Below are positions 1 through 5,967 of a stretch of 5,967 nt of DNA, piece by piece. Both the position numbers and the translations under genes were made by a program. Every line of letters begins with the position of its first letter. The first letter of the stretch is position 1. The notes beneath the pieces are model-generated. The model did not search any database, was not told the DNA's origin, and saw nothing but the letters and a program-made list of their open reading frames with translations. The stretch is from an uncultured Ruminococcus sp. (GTDB lineage Bacteria > Bacillota > Clostridia > Oscillospirales > Acutalibacteraceae), in NCBI GenBank assembly GCA_900554995.1, contig USJJ01000095.1, positions 1-5,967 of the forward strand. The letters are read 5' to 3'.

Positions 1-26
1 GCGTCTGCCGATTCCGCCACTCTCGC
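1..26 (-). tRNA. tRNA-Leu, 5' part only (runs off the left edge)
   Basis: Read on the minus strand from base 26 down to base 1, the sequence is a 7-nt acceptor strand GCGAGAG, then U8-G9, then a D-arm beginning GGCGGAATCGGCAGACGC. The TGGCGGAAT..GGCAGACGC pattern is typical of bacterial tRNA-Leu, a class II tRNA. The anticodon, variable arm and 3' half lie outside the window, so the isoacceptor cannot be named and the fold cannot be checked. A consensus promoter sits about 34 bases upstream, which supports a transcribed gene. Identification as Leu rests on the D-arm pattern alone. Confidence 0.85.
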
Positions 27-36
27 ATTCAATTGT

Positions 37-53
37 CGTTCCCTCAAGGAACG
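37..53 (-). other. Perfect hairpin in the tRNA-Leu 5' leader
   Basis: A 6-bp perfect inverted repeat, CGTTCC / GGAACG with a 5-nt loop, lies between the -10 box and the mature tRNA 5' end. The start point expected for the promoter at 60-88 is about base 53, so the precursor would begin with or very near this hairpin, followed by about ten bases of single-stranded leader. It could protect the 5' end, affect RNase P processing or be a DNA-level operator. The repeat is seen directly; any role is inference. Confidence 0.5.
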
Positions 54-59
54 TTTGAT

Positions 60-88
60 ATTATATCAGATAGATACCCGTTTGTCAA
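60..88 (-). promoter_or_regulatory. Sigma-70/SigA promoter of tRNA-Leu
   Basis: On the minus strand there is a perfect -35 box TTGACA (88-83), a 17-bp spacer and a perfect -10 box TATAAT (65-60) preceded by TGA, which is an extended -10. This is full vegetative consensus, as expected for a strongly expressed stable-RNA gene. The predicted start is near base 53. Confidence 0.88.
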
Positions 89-134
89 CTGTTTTTGAAA
101 ATAATTCTAACTTTTTTCTGCCATATTTTCTTGT

Positions 135-168
135 AAAAACCTTCCGACAGCGATCAAGCCGTCGGAAG
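135..168 (-). terminator. Intrinsic terminator after the rhamnosidase gene
   Basis: An 8-bp perfect stem, CTTCCGAC (168-161) with GTCGGAAG (148-141) on the minus strand, encloses a 12-nt loop and is followed after one G by TTTTT (139-135). It lies 63 bases past the stop of the rhamnosidase gene and upstream of the tRNA-Leu promoter, so it separates the two transcription units. The plus-strand side is also T-rich, so the hairpin could work in both directions, but no plus-strand gene ends here. Confidence 0.8.
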
Positions 169-231
169 TGATTTTATTTTGCTGTCAAAAAATAATTTTT
201 CTAAACTCACGGCGTAATTGTTTGCCGCCTG

Positions 232-2685
232 TTATTTCTCCTCAAAAATATATTCACCCGAACCGAGACGAATAACCGCACAGCCGTCCTTGCACTCATA
301 CTCATCGAAGCTGTGTTCAACGCCGTTTATTGTGAGCTTTTCGCCCATAATCGGCAATCTCAGCTCGGTCGGAACCGGAACGGTACATTTATATATAAGG
401 TTTTTCTCGTTGCTCCATTCGCTCACGATAAGTCCAGAGGCAGAATCATAGCTTGCCTTAACATATGTCATGCGCTGCTGTCCGTCGGGAAGCTCCTCGG
501 CGGTTCTTGTATCAATTCTCGGCCGAAGAATAACAGTTTCAAAGCCAGGCGTTCCCGGCTCGATGCCTGCCATATAGCGATACATCCATTCAACTACCGA
601 GCCGTAAGCATAGTGATTGAACGAGTTCATGCCGACATCTCCGAAGCCGTTTTCCTTTGTATAAGAATTCCAGCGTTCCCAAACGGTCGTTGCGCCCTGG
701 TCGATGCTGTAAATCCAAGACGGCTCATTGCGCTGCATAAGGAGCGTATATGCCATTTTATCCTTACCGTATTTTGAAAGCGTCGTGCAAAGATTATATG
801 TTCCGAGGAAGCCCGTCGAAAGTCTGTTACCGTTCGCCTTTATCTGCTCAACAAGCTCGTCGGCGAGAACTTTTGCATAGTCGGCATCAACAAGGTCAAA
901 GGCAAGCGCAAGAATTTTATCGGTTTGGGTCTGTCCGATGAGCTTTCCGTCTTTCATATAGTTATCAACGAAGTAAGCATAAGCCTGTTTTCTCAGCTCT
1001 TTATAATGCTCGGCTCTGTCGGATTTACCGAGAACGTCGCTCATCTTTATCATAAGGTCAATATCGTGCACAAAATAAACGGACGAAACATACGTTTTGT
1101 CGCACTGCTCATATGCAAGCCAGTCGCCGAAACGGGCGTTTGCGCCCGCCATACCGAACTTATCAACGAGCTGAGCAATGTATTTCTCCATTGACTCATA
1201 ATGCGTTTCAAGAAGCTCAATATCATTATACATAACATACATATTATAAGGCACGATTATGCCTGCATCTGTCCACGCCGCTTCATTCTCCGCATGGCAG
1301 CAAAACGTTTTGGGAATAACCTCGGTATATCCGCCATCGTCACCCTGAGAATCACGGGCATCCTGGATCCACTTGCGGAAAAATTCCTTGACATCTGCAT
1401 TGTAAGCAGCCGTTATGCTGAACGCCTGTGCGTCTCCTGTCCAGCCGTAGCGCTCATCACGCTGAGGGCAATCGGTCGGCACGCTCAGATAGTTACTGCG
1501 TTGACCCCAAAGAGTATTTGAAATAAGTTTGTTGACAAGCTCGTCGGAGGTTTCAAGCGTTCCTATTTCCTTCGTAACAGAGCCGACAACCTCGGAAATA
1601 AAATCAAGTATTTCAATATCCTTTGTTGCGCTTATCTGTACATAGCGATATCCGTAAAATGTAAATGTCGGTCTGTAATTTTCCTCGCCTTTACCGCTGA
1701 GTACATATGTTTCCTTCGCAAGCGCAGTTCTGAAATTGATGGTGTAAAGTGATCCTTTTGCACCGTCATTTCCTCTTGAAATTTCACCGCTGTCATTCAA
1801 AAACTCTGCATAGTGAACATTAACAAATGTTCCTCTTTCGCCTTTAAGGGTCAGCTTAGCCCAGCCGACCATTTCCTGACCGAGATCAATGATAAGCTTT
1901 TGACCTTTTTTGAACGTTAGAGGGAAAGATTTGGGATTGTCGCAGATATTTATCTCGCCGTAATATGAACCGTTATAATTAATACCGTCATAAACCGTGA
2001 GAGTTTTTGCTCTTAGACTTAATTCATCACGGACTTGAACCTTAGGACCGATAAAAGGAGTCAACACACCGTCGAAATAATCACAAACCGTCGCCTTGCG
2101 AACCTTTTTCGGCACAAATCCTACTGTTGAAATCTCATCATAACCGTTCTCTGTTGCATCACAGTATTCTCCGTCCCAGATATCAGCCAAGCGAACCGGT
2201 CCGCCGACCGTTGCGTCCCAGTTTTCGTCTGTTACAAGAATTGATTTGCCGCCATGCACAATATTTGCGATGAAAGCGGGCGGATTTGCACCGTATGTAC
2301 TCTGAACAATTCTGCCTGAATACCAGCCTGCCGATACCACTGCAAGTATTCGATTCTTTCCCTCACGAATATACTTTGAAACATCATAGACGTAATAAAG
2401 GGCACGTTTGTGATAATTTGTCCAGCCCGGTTTCATCTCGTCATTGCCGACGCGCTTGCCGTTGATGTAGATATCAACAATACCGAGAGCCGAAAAAATC
2501 AACTCGGTTTTCGCGTCGCTTACGATATCAAAATCACTCCAAAACATCGGTAATCCGTTATTGTCGACAATTTCGCAATGCTGATTAACATAAGGGATTC
2601 TTCTGCCCCACGGATTTTTTGAAGCATCAAAATAGCTTCTAAATTCTGTGTAAATAAACTTTGCGTTATTCCATATTTTTTCCAT
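232..2685 (-). CDS. Alpha-L-rhamnosidase, glycoside hydrolase family 78, cytoplasmic
   Basis: Hydrolyses terminal alpha-L-rhamnose from rhamnosides such as plant glycosides or pectin-derived oligosaccharides, by an inverting mechanism in GH78. The 817-residue protein has the usual family layout: N-terminal beta domain with the conserved INGKRVG..MKPGWTNY segment (about 55-220), CBM67-like beta-sandwich (about 255-365, DLGQEMVGW), (alpha/alpha)6 catalytic barrel (about 370-705) and a small C-terminal beta domain (about 706-815). The signature TDCPQRDERYGWTGD is at 404-418. By spacing against the characterised Streptomyces avermitilis enzyme, Glu411 is the general acid and Glu670 (in TTVWERW) the general base, with Asp405, Trp415, Asp418, Trp522 and His691 as pocket residues; all are present, so it should be active. 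No signal peptide or membrane segment is seen. The start is fixed by AGGAGG five bases upstream. No rhamnose catabolic gene, transporter or regulator is adjacent. Confidence 0.95.
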   Translation of the reverse strand: MEKIWNNAKFIYTEFRSYFDASKNPWGRRIPYVNQHCEIVDNNGLPMFWSDFDIVSDAKTELIFSALGIVDIYINGKRVGNDEMKPGWTNYHKRALYYVYDVSKYIREGKNRILAVVSAGWYSGRIVQSTYGANPPAFIANIVHGGKSILVTDENWDATVGGPVRLADIWDGEYCDATENGYDEISTVGFVPKKVRKATVCDYFDGVLTPFIGPKVQVRDELSLRAKTLTVYDGINYNGSYYGEINICDNPKSFPLTFKKGQKLIIDLGQEMVGWAKLTLKGERGTFVNVHYAEFLNDSGEISRGNDGAKGSLYTINFRTALAKETYVLSGKGEENYRPTFTFYGYRYVQISATKDIEILDFISEVVGSVTKEIGTLETSDELVNKLISNTLWGQRSNYLSVPTDCPQRDERYGWTGDAQAFSITAAYNADVKEFFRKWIQDARDSQGDDGGYTEVIPKTFCCHAENEAAWTDAGIIVPYNMYVMYNDIELLETHYESMEKYIAQLVDKFGMAGANARFGDWLAYEQCDKTYVSSVYFVHDIDLMIKMSDVLGKSDRAEHYKELRKQAYAYFVDNYMKDGKLIGQTQTDKILALAFDLVDADYAKVLADELVEQIKANGNRLSTGFLGTYNLCTTLSKYGKDKMAYTLLMQRNEPSWIYSIDQGATTVWERWNSYTKENGFGDVGMNSFNHYAYGSVVEWMYRYMAGIEPGTPGFETVILRPRIDTRTAEELPDGQQRMTYVKASYDSASGLIVSEWSNEKNLIYKCTVPVPTELRLPIMGEKLTINGVEHSFDEYECKDGCAVIRLGSGEYIFEEK

Positions 2686-2690
2686 GTTGT

Positions 2691-2696
2691 CCTCCT
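2691..2696 (-). promoter_or_regulatory. Ribosome binding site of the rhamnosidase, abutting a terminator
   Basis: AGGAGG with a 5-nt spacer to the ATG at 2685. It is unusual because only two bases separate it from the U-tract of the upstream hairpin (2699-2747). A transcript that reaches this gene from upstream must read through the hairpin, and there is almost no room for a normal promoter between hairpin and site. Confidence 0.85.
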
Positions 2697-2698
2697 AT

Positions 2699-2747
2699 AA
2701 AAAGGACAGAAACGAAAGCCTTTATTATGCTCTTGTTTCTGTCCTTT
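2699..2747 (-). terminator. Strong intrinsic terminator or attenuator between PHP hydrolase and rhamnosidase
   Basis: On the minus strand a perfect 13-bp stem, AAAGGACAGAAAC (2747-2735) with GTTTCTGTCCTTT (2713-2701), encloses a 21-nt loop that can extend the stem further with one mismatch and one G-U pair. It ends in TTTTT (2703-2699). It begins 11 bases after the stop of the PHP hydrolase gene, so it is positioned to end the two-gene upstream operon. Because it runs directly into the rhamnosidase ribosome binding site, it may act as a partial terminator that tunes expression of that gene. The stem has few G-C pairs at its base, so efficiency is uncertain. Confidence 0.8.
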
Positions 2748-2758
2748 AATGTCTTTAA

Positions 2759-4276
2759 TTATTTTGTAAGGAAATACCAAATGATATCAATAACTTTGAA
2801 ATCCTTAAGAACCTTTACGAGGAACTTAACAATTGTGTCGGCAAGAAGAGTCGTTGCTCCGCCGAGATCGACAAAACGGTTTGTCTGTGCCTCGGGTGCA
2901 CCGTCGTACTCGAGAGTAAACGGCTGAGTATAGATAACTCCGCCCTCGCCTACGATTTCGGCTCTGACATATGAGCCGATCTCATCGGAATAATCATCAA
3001 GGTCAATCGTGTTTCCGGTTGCGATAACCTTGCCGTCGGCAATCCAGTGAACCATATATGCGTCCTGAGTGCTGATCGTGATAGTGTCCTCAACATCATC
3101 AACGGAAACGGACTTTACCTTAGGAGTAACCGCTTCCTGATCAAAAGCAAAAATCGTGCGCTGCTTGCCTGCATTTTCCTCTTCAACAATCTTGCTGTAA
3201 GTTTCGGCAAAGCTGTCCGCCAGCTCAAGACCTACGCCTGCCGCCTTAAGCTCCTCCGACCAGGACTGAAGCTCAACCTTACTGCCCATATAGTAGCTTG
3301 CGGCAAAGAATGCGCCGTCTTTCATAGCTGTTTTAAGCTCGGGAATTGTCTTTTCAGGCATACACATAAGGGTATATCCCGAATTGACGATGCCCTCGTT
3401 ATGAGAATCCGATGTCGCAAGTCCGAAAACGTTTCTGCCTGTCGGAATGACCTTCTGAAGCAGGAGATCCCAAAGCTTTCTGTCGTAACGGGTTCTGTAA
3501 TCGCCCTTGCTGTTCACATCAATACCGAGACACGCCGGGTATTTTTCGAGAATGTTTGCAAACTTATCAACTACATATTTGAACTTGACGTTATCGGTGT
3601 TATATGCCTCGTCGTAGTTTGCAACGTTTCTTGCTCCGCTGTATTCGCCCGGGTGATTGATTACGCAAAGTCCGCCGAGCTTATCGATATTTTTAATCGG
3701 GGTCTCATAGTCACTTGTACCGCCGATTGTGTCGTTGCCGTAATTAACAAACCACGAGCAAACGTGAGCATTGTTAAACGAGGTCGGGTTCTGCTCATTG
3801 CCGAAAGGCACTCTGAGCATTGAATTTTTGGCATTGCCGTTATCGTCATATTCGGTATAATAGTTGCCGTCGTATGTATATTCCTTGCCGTCTGAGGTTT
3901 CGCCCTTTGACGAAAGAACCTCAATGGGAAGTTTGCCTTTTCTGACGCTCATTGCAATCTTAACAGCCTTGTTCGTTGAGGGATCATCCCATCCGTAGTC
4001 CGTTGTGCCATGGTCGGTGACTGCAAGAATATCGAAATTATGGTCATAATGCTTTTCAACGGTTTCTTTCTTTGTCAAAGTACCGTCCGTACCTGTCGTG
4101 TGACTGTGAAGATCCGTCTTGTATTGCTTATAGGTGCTCCAGTCAACGTTGGCATAGGTGCTGTTGATTTTGTAATCAACGTCCTTGTCGATCGCAAACG
4201 AGCAAAGAGCCGTACACGATGTTGCAATTGCGGCAGACATGAAAATTGAAATGGCTTTTGTAAGTTTTCTGTTCAT
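2759..4276 (-). CDS. Secreted PHP-domain metallohydrolase (CehA/McbA-like)
   Basis: A 505-residue exported protein of the PHP (polymerase and histidinol phosphatase) superfamily, whose members use a two- or three-metal centre to hydrolyse phosphoesters and sometimes other esters. Residues 1-28 form a signal peptide (basic MNRKLTK, hydrophobic core, likely cleavage after CSFA). The PHP metal ligands appear in order: DLHSH (His57, His59), Asp64, TDH (His89), IEV (Glu119), AHVCSW (His171), INHPG (His208) and SDSH (Asp290, His292), so the active site looks complete. Residues 385-457 look like a small beta-sandwich. The last 34 residues are a hydrophobic/basic stretch of unknown role. The start has GGAGG six bases upstream. 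It is the second gene of an operon, 14 bases after the secreted alpha/beta hydrolase. Substrate is unknown; the family assignment rests on the motifs. Confidence 0.9.
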   Translation of the reverse strand: MNRKLTKAISIFMSAAIATSCTALCSFAIDKDVDYKINSTYANVDWSTYKQYKTDLHSHTTGTDGTLTKKETVEKHYDHNFDILAVTDHGTTDYGWDDPSTNKAVKIAMSVRKGKLPIEVLSSKGETSDGKEYTYDGNYYTEYDDNGNAKNSMLRVPFGNEQNPTSFNNAHVCSWFVNYGNDTIGGTSDYETPIKNIDKLGGLCVINHPGEYSGARNVANYDEAYNTDNVKFKYVVDKFANILEKYPACLGIDVNSKGDYRTRYDRKLWDLLLQKVIPTGRNVFGLATSDSHNEGIVNSGYTLMCMPEKTIPELKTAMKDGAFFAASYYMGSKVELQSWSEELKAAGVGLELADSFAETYSKIVEEENAGKQRTIFAFDQEAVTPKVKSVSVDDVEDTITISTQDAYMVHWIADGKVIATGNTIDLDDYSDEIGSYVRAEIVGEGGVIYTQPFTLEYDGAPEAQTNRFVDLGGATTLLADTIVKFLVKVLKDFKVIDIIWYFLTK

Positions 4277-4290
4277 GATTATCCTCCGTA

Positions 4291-5772
4291 TTATTTGATG
4301 ATTTTATCGAGTAGTGCTTTTATATCAATATCTTTATTCTGCGTGTCGGAGTTTTTCTCCGTCAGCGGAACAATGATTTTGTTGACCTGATCGTTATAAA
4401 GGAACTGCGGAAAATCATCGCTTTCATTTACCGTCGGCTGACTGCCATGCTGAGCAAGCCACCATGTAAAATCGTAATAGCCCGGCGTGTACCAGGTGTG
4501 CATCATATCCTTTACAAACCACGTATATTCGGGATACATACAGGTCGAGGCGTCAATGGCATTGTCGCAGGAAATATGGTTGTGACCGTCTCCGATCTTC
4601 TGCGTGTAATCGGCACCGAGCGTCTCGCCGAAATCGGCACAGGTTGCGCCGAGTGATGTTCTCGAGGTGTCGATAAGGAAGTCGCTCTGATAGGAGTCGT
4701 TTTTCAACACCGGAACCGCTGCCTTGCCGTAATTTGAAATAATTGCAAGCTTCATTCCGTGCGCCAATGCGTTGTCAAGAATCGCTTTCGTGCTGTCCAT
4801 AACTCCGTAGTGATACGCATCCAGCTTTTTGATAAGCAGAGCATTCTCGGTCTCGTCGAGCATATAAGCCTTGGCTTCTTCATAATACTCGTTCGGAACA
4901 AAGGTCCATATACCCGGGATGTTACCGAAAAGATCGTCAAGACAATTCTTATAAAGCACATCCTTGCCGTTGGTAAGCACCCGGTCAAGGACTCCGCATA
5001 CAGGATCGAAAACAAAGCCCGCAAGCGCTTTATAGAGACATCTCAAAAGAACGGTAACGGGATCGTTTCCCTCAATAAAATTGCCGACATAGTTTACAAC
5101 CGAATCGGATTTAATATTGATATCTCCCGTGAAGAGACCGCCCATAAGGTTGATACCGTTAAAAGCCGATGACTGCATAATCACCGTGTCAACACTGTCA
5201 TAGCCGTACTGCTTCAGGTAAGTCATAATGACTGCGCCGCCCATACTCTCGCCCTTGAGGACGACTTTATTGTGATGAGTTAGCTGCTTTGTCTTTTCAA
5301 CATAATCATTAAGTTCAGCGGCAATATCAAAAACATTCTCGCGCCAGTCATAGTTAAATCGGTTGTCACAGCGATATCCGTGCTCGGCAGTTGGATCAAC
5401 CCTGAATTTAACGTCAACCGTTTCGTTGAGCGGATCGCCGTTATCGTCGCAGGCGGCGTCCTTCATCATCTCGTTCAAAGCCTTGCTCAGCGAAAGCGCA
5501 AAGCTGTCATAATCGCCCGTAATCGTGAGCATAAAGGCAGGTACAACAAGACTTGCAACGGCGCTTACGATTGCCGATGCCTCCGGCACGAATACATTGT
5601 ACTGCTCATCCGTTCCTGGATTGGCAACCAGATCGGTCATCGCAAAGCCCGTAACATAGACCACCGGGGTAACTCCGCAGCGGCATTCATCCGAAGCATA
5701 TGCCGAAAGCCCTGCGATGCTGACGGAAAATATCAGCAAAAATGCAAGAAAAAACGAAATAGCTTTTTTCAT
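4291..5772 (-). CDS. Secreted alpha/beta hydrolase, LCAT/lipase-like
   Basis: A 493-residue exported serine hydrolase, probably an esterase, lipase or acyltransferase. Residues 1-26 are a signal peptide with cleavage likely after SAYA; no lipobox is present. PVVYVTGF (36-43) is the first core strand with the oxyanion loop, YDWR (141-144) is a motif common in LCAT-type enzymes, and LKGESMGG (172-179) is the nucleophile elbow with Ser176. The acid and base are less certain: GDGHNH (394-399) resembles the GDGTV motif of the LCAT/PDAT family, giving Asp395, and His425 lies 30 residues on, similar to the Asp-His spacing in human LCAT; His397 or His399 are alternatives. About 200 residues between Ser176 and Asp395 probably form a cap or lid. 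The mature part has ten cysteines. First gene of the operon, with AGGAGGG five bases before the ATG and its own promoter. The substrate is not known. Confidence 0.88.
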   Translation of the reverse strand: MKKAISFFLAFLLIFSVSIAGLSAYASDECRCGVTPVVYVTGFAMTDLVANPGTDEQYNVFVPEASAIVSAVASLVVPAFMLTITGDYDSFALSLSKALNEMMKDAACDDNGDPLNETVDVKFRVDPTAEHGYRCDNRFNYDWRENVFDIAAELNDYVEKTKQLTHHNKVVLKGESMGGAVIMTYLKQYGYDSVDTVIMQSSAFNGINLMGGLFTGDINIKSDSVVNYVGNFIEGNDPVTVLLRCLYKALAGFVFDPVCGVLDRVLTNGKDVLYKNCLDDLFGNIPGIWTFVPNEYYEEAKAYMLDETENALLIKKLDAYHYGVMDSTKAILDNALAHGMKLAIISNYGKAAVPVLKNDSYQSDFLIDTSRTSLGATCADFGETLGADYTQKIGDGHNHISCDNAIDASTCMYPEYTWFVKDMMHTWYTPGYYDFTWWLAQHGSQPTVNESDDFPQFLYNDQVNKIIVPLTEKNSDTQNKDIDIKALLDKIIK

Positions 5773-5817
5773 ATCAGCCCTCCTCTGTATTTCTATAATT
5801 TAGAATCTGCTTTTAGT

Positions 5818-5846
5818 ATTATATCATAACTTTTTTTCAATATCAA
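5818..5846 (-). promoter_or_regulatory. SigA-type promoter of the secreted hydrolase operon
   Basis: On the minus strand: -35 TTGATA (5846-5841), 17-bp spacer, -10 TATAAT (5823-5818) with an upstream TGA giving an extended -10. The ATG of the alpha/beta hydrolase is about 45 bases downstream, leaving a leader of about 40 nt. An A-rich run lies in the spacer. An inverted repeat overlaps the -35 box. Confidence 0.85.
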
Positions 5847-5866
5847 TTCTTAATTTATTGATTTTG
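5838..5866. promoter_or_regulatory. Inverted repeat over the -35 box, candidate operator
   Basis: Arms CAATATCAAT (5838-5847) and ATTGATTTTG (5857-5866) pair at 9 of 10 positions around a 9-bp spacer. The left arm contains the -35 box of the secreted hydrolase operon, and the whole element lies between the two divergent genes, the usual place for a repressor site. The region is very AT-rich, which raises the chance of a fortuitous repeat, and no regulator gene is in the window. A second, shorter palindrome (TGATT..AATCA, 5859-5875) overlaps it. Confidence 0.35.
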
Positions 5867-5894
5867 TCATAATCATTTATACGGAGTGATGCTG

Positions 5895-5967
5895 ATGACA
5901 AACGCAAAGAAACTTCTTACAAATACTCTGCTGCTGACGGCAACGGCATTTTTAATAAAAACAGTCG
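5895..5967 (+). CDS. N-terminus of a membrane protein, possibly SpoVB/polysaccharide flippase-like (partial)
   Basis: An open frame enters from ATG and runs off the right edge, giving about 24 residues: MTNAKKLLTNTLLLTATAFL then IKTV. The short basic start followed by a hydrophobic helix with small and polar residues resembles the N-termini of SpoVB/MurJ-type oligosaccharide flippases in Clostridia, which would move lipid-linked sugars across the membrane. A signal peptide of another exported protein is a real alternative. GGAG (5883-5886) is eight bases before this ATG and only two before an in-frame ATG at 5889, so 5895 is the preferred start. It is divergent from the hydrolase operon. No convincing plus-strand promoter was found in the AT-rich gap. 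The assignment rests on very little sequence. Confidence 0.5.
   Translation, partial: MTNAKKLLTNTLLLTATAFLIKTV

Noticed and set aside
177..190. Small hairpin TTTTG..CAAAA downstream of the rhamnosidase gene
   Set aside because: Only five mostly A-T pairs; a much better terminator lies immediately beyond it.
2724..2752. Possible promoter inside the terminator loop (CATAAT at 2729-2724) for the rhamnosidase
   Set aside because: No hexamer at 16-19 bp upstream resembles TTGACA, so it is not supported as a promoter, though it cannot be excluded.
3047..3823. Long plus-strand open frame (258 codons) opposite the PHP hydrolase gene
   Set aside because: It is antisense to a gene with clear motifs, has no ribosome binding site or recognisable domain, and its Cys/Arg/Val-rich composition is that of a shadow frame.
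4201..4276. Possible lipoprotein signal in the PHP hydrolase (cysteines at residues 21 and 25)
   Set aside because: Residues before each cysteine (ATS-C and TAL-C) do not fit the L-[AST]-[GA]-C lipobox, and a normal signal peptidase I site follows at residue 28.
5380..5829. Plus-strand open frame opposite the start of the alpha/beta hydrolase
   Set aside because: It overlaps a well-supported signal-peptide-bearing gene and its promoter, and encodes no recognisable domain.
5889..5894. Upstream in-frame ATG as start of the right-edge gene
   Set aside because: GGAG lies only two bases before it, too close for normal initiation; the ATG at 5895 has a normal eight-base spacing.

Overview
This window looks like a chromosomal piece of an anaerobic, gut-type Firmicute (class Clostridia, probably Oscillospiraceae/Ruminococcaceae-like). 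The reasons are AGGAGG-type ribosome binding sites, AT-rich spacers with canonical TTGAYA-N17-TATAAT promoters, a glycoside hydrolase family 78 rhamnosidase, and secreted proteins with Gram-positive-style signal peptides. The placement is an inference from style and gene content; no marker gene fixes it.

Almost everything reads leftward (minus strand). From right to left: a divergent intergenic region (about 5773-5894) holds a strong minus-strand promoter and an inverted repeat that overlaps its -35 box. A two-gene operon follows, with a 14-nt gap between the genes: a secreted alpha/beta hydrolase of lecithin:cholesterol acyltransferase/lipase type (4291-5772), then a secreted PHP-domain metallohydrolase (2759-4276). 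A 13-bp-stem terminator-like hairpin comes next. Its U-tract ends two bases before the ribosome binding site of a large cytoplasmic GH78 alpha-L-rhamnosidase (232-2685). A second terminator (135-168) closes that gene. A separate consensus promoter (60-88) then drives a tRNA-Leu gene whose first 26 bases are in the window. On the plus strand, the right edge carries the first 24 codons or so of a membrane protein that resembles SpoVB/polysaccharide-flippase N-termini.

The two secreted enzymes very likely act together outside the cytoplasmic membrane, one as a serine esterase or acyltransferase and the other as a metal-dependent phosphoesterase or hydrolase; their substrate cannot be read from the sequence. 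The rhamnosidase acts inside the cell on imported rhamnosides. It is either expressed by read-through of the terminator or from a promoter that is not recognisable. No mobile element, CRISPR array, rRNA or defence system is visible, and no stretch over 300 bases lacks a gene. The points most worth a second look are the terminator/ribosome-binding-site junction, the paired secreted hydrolases and the hydrophobic C-terminal tail of the PHP protein.
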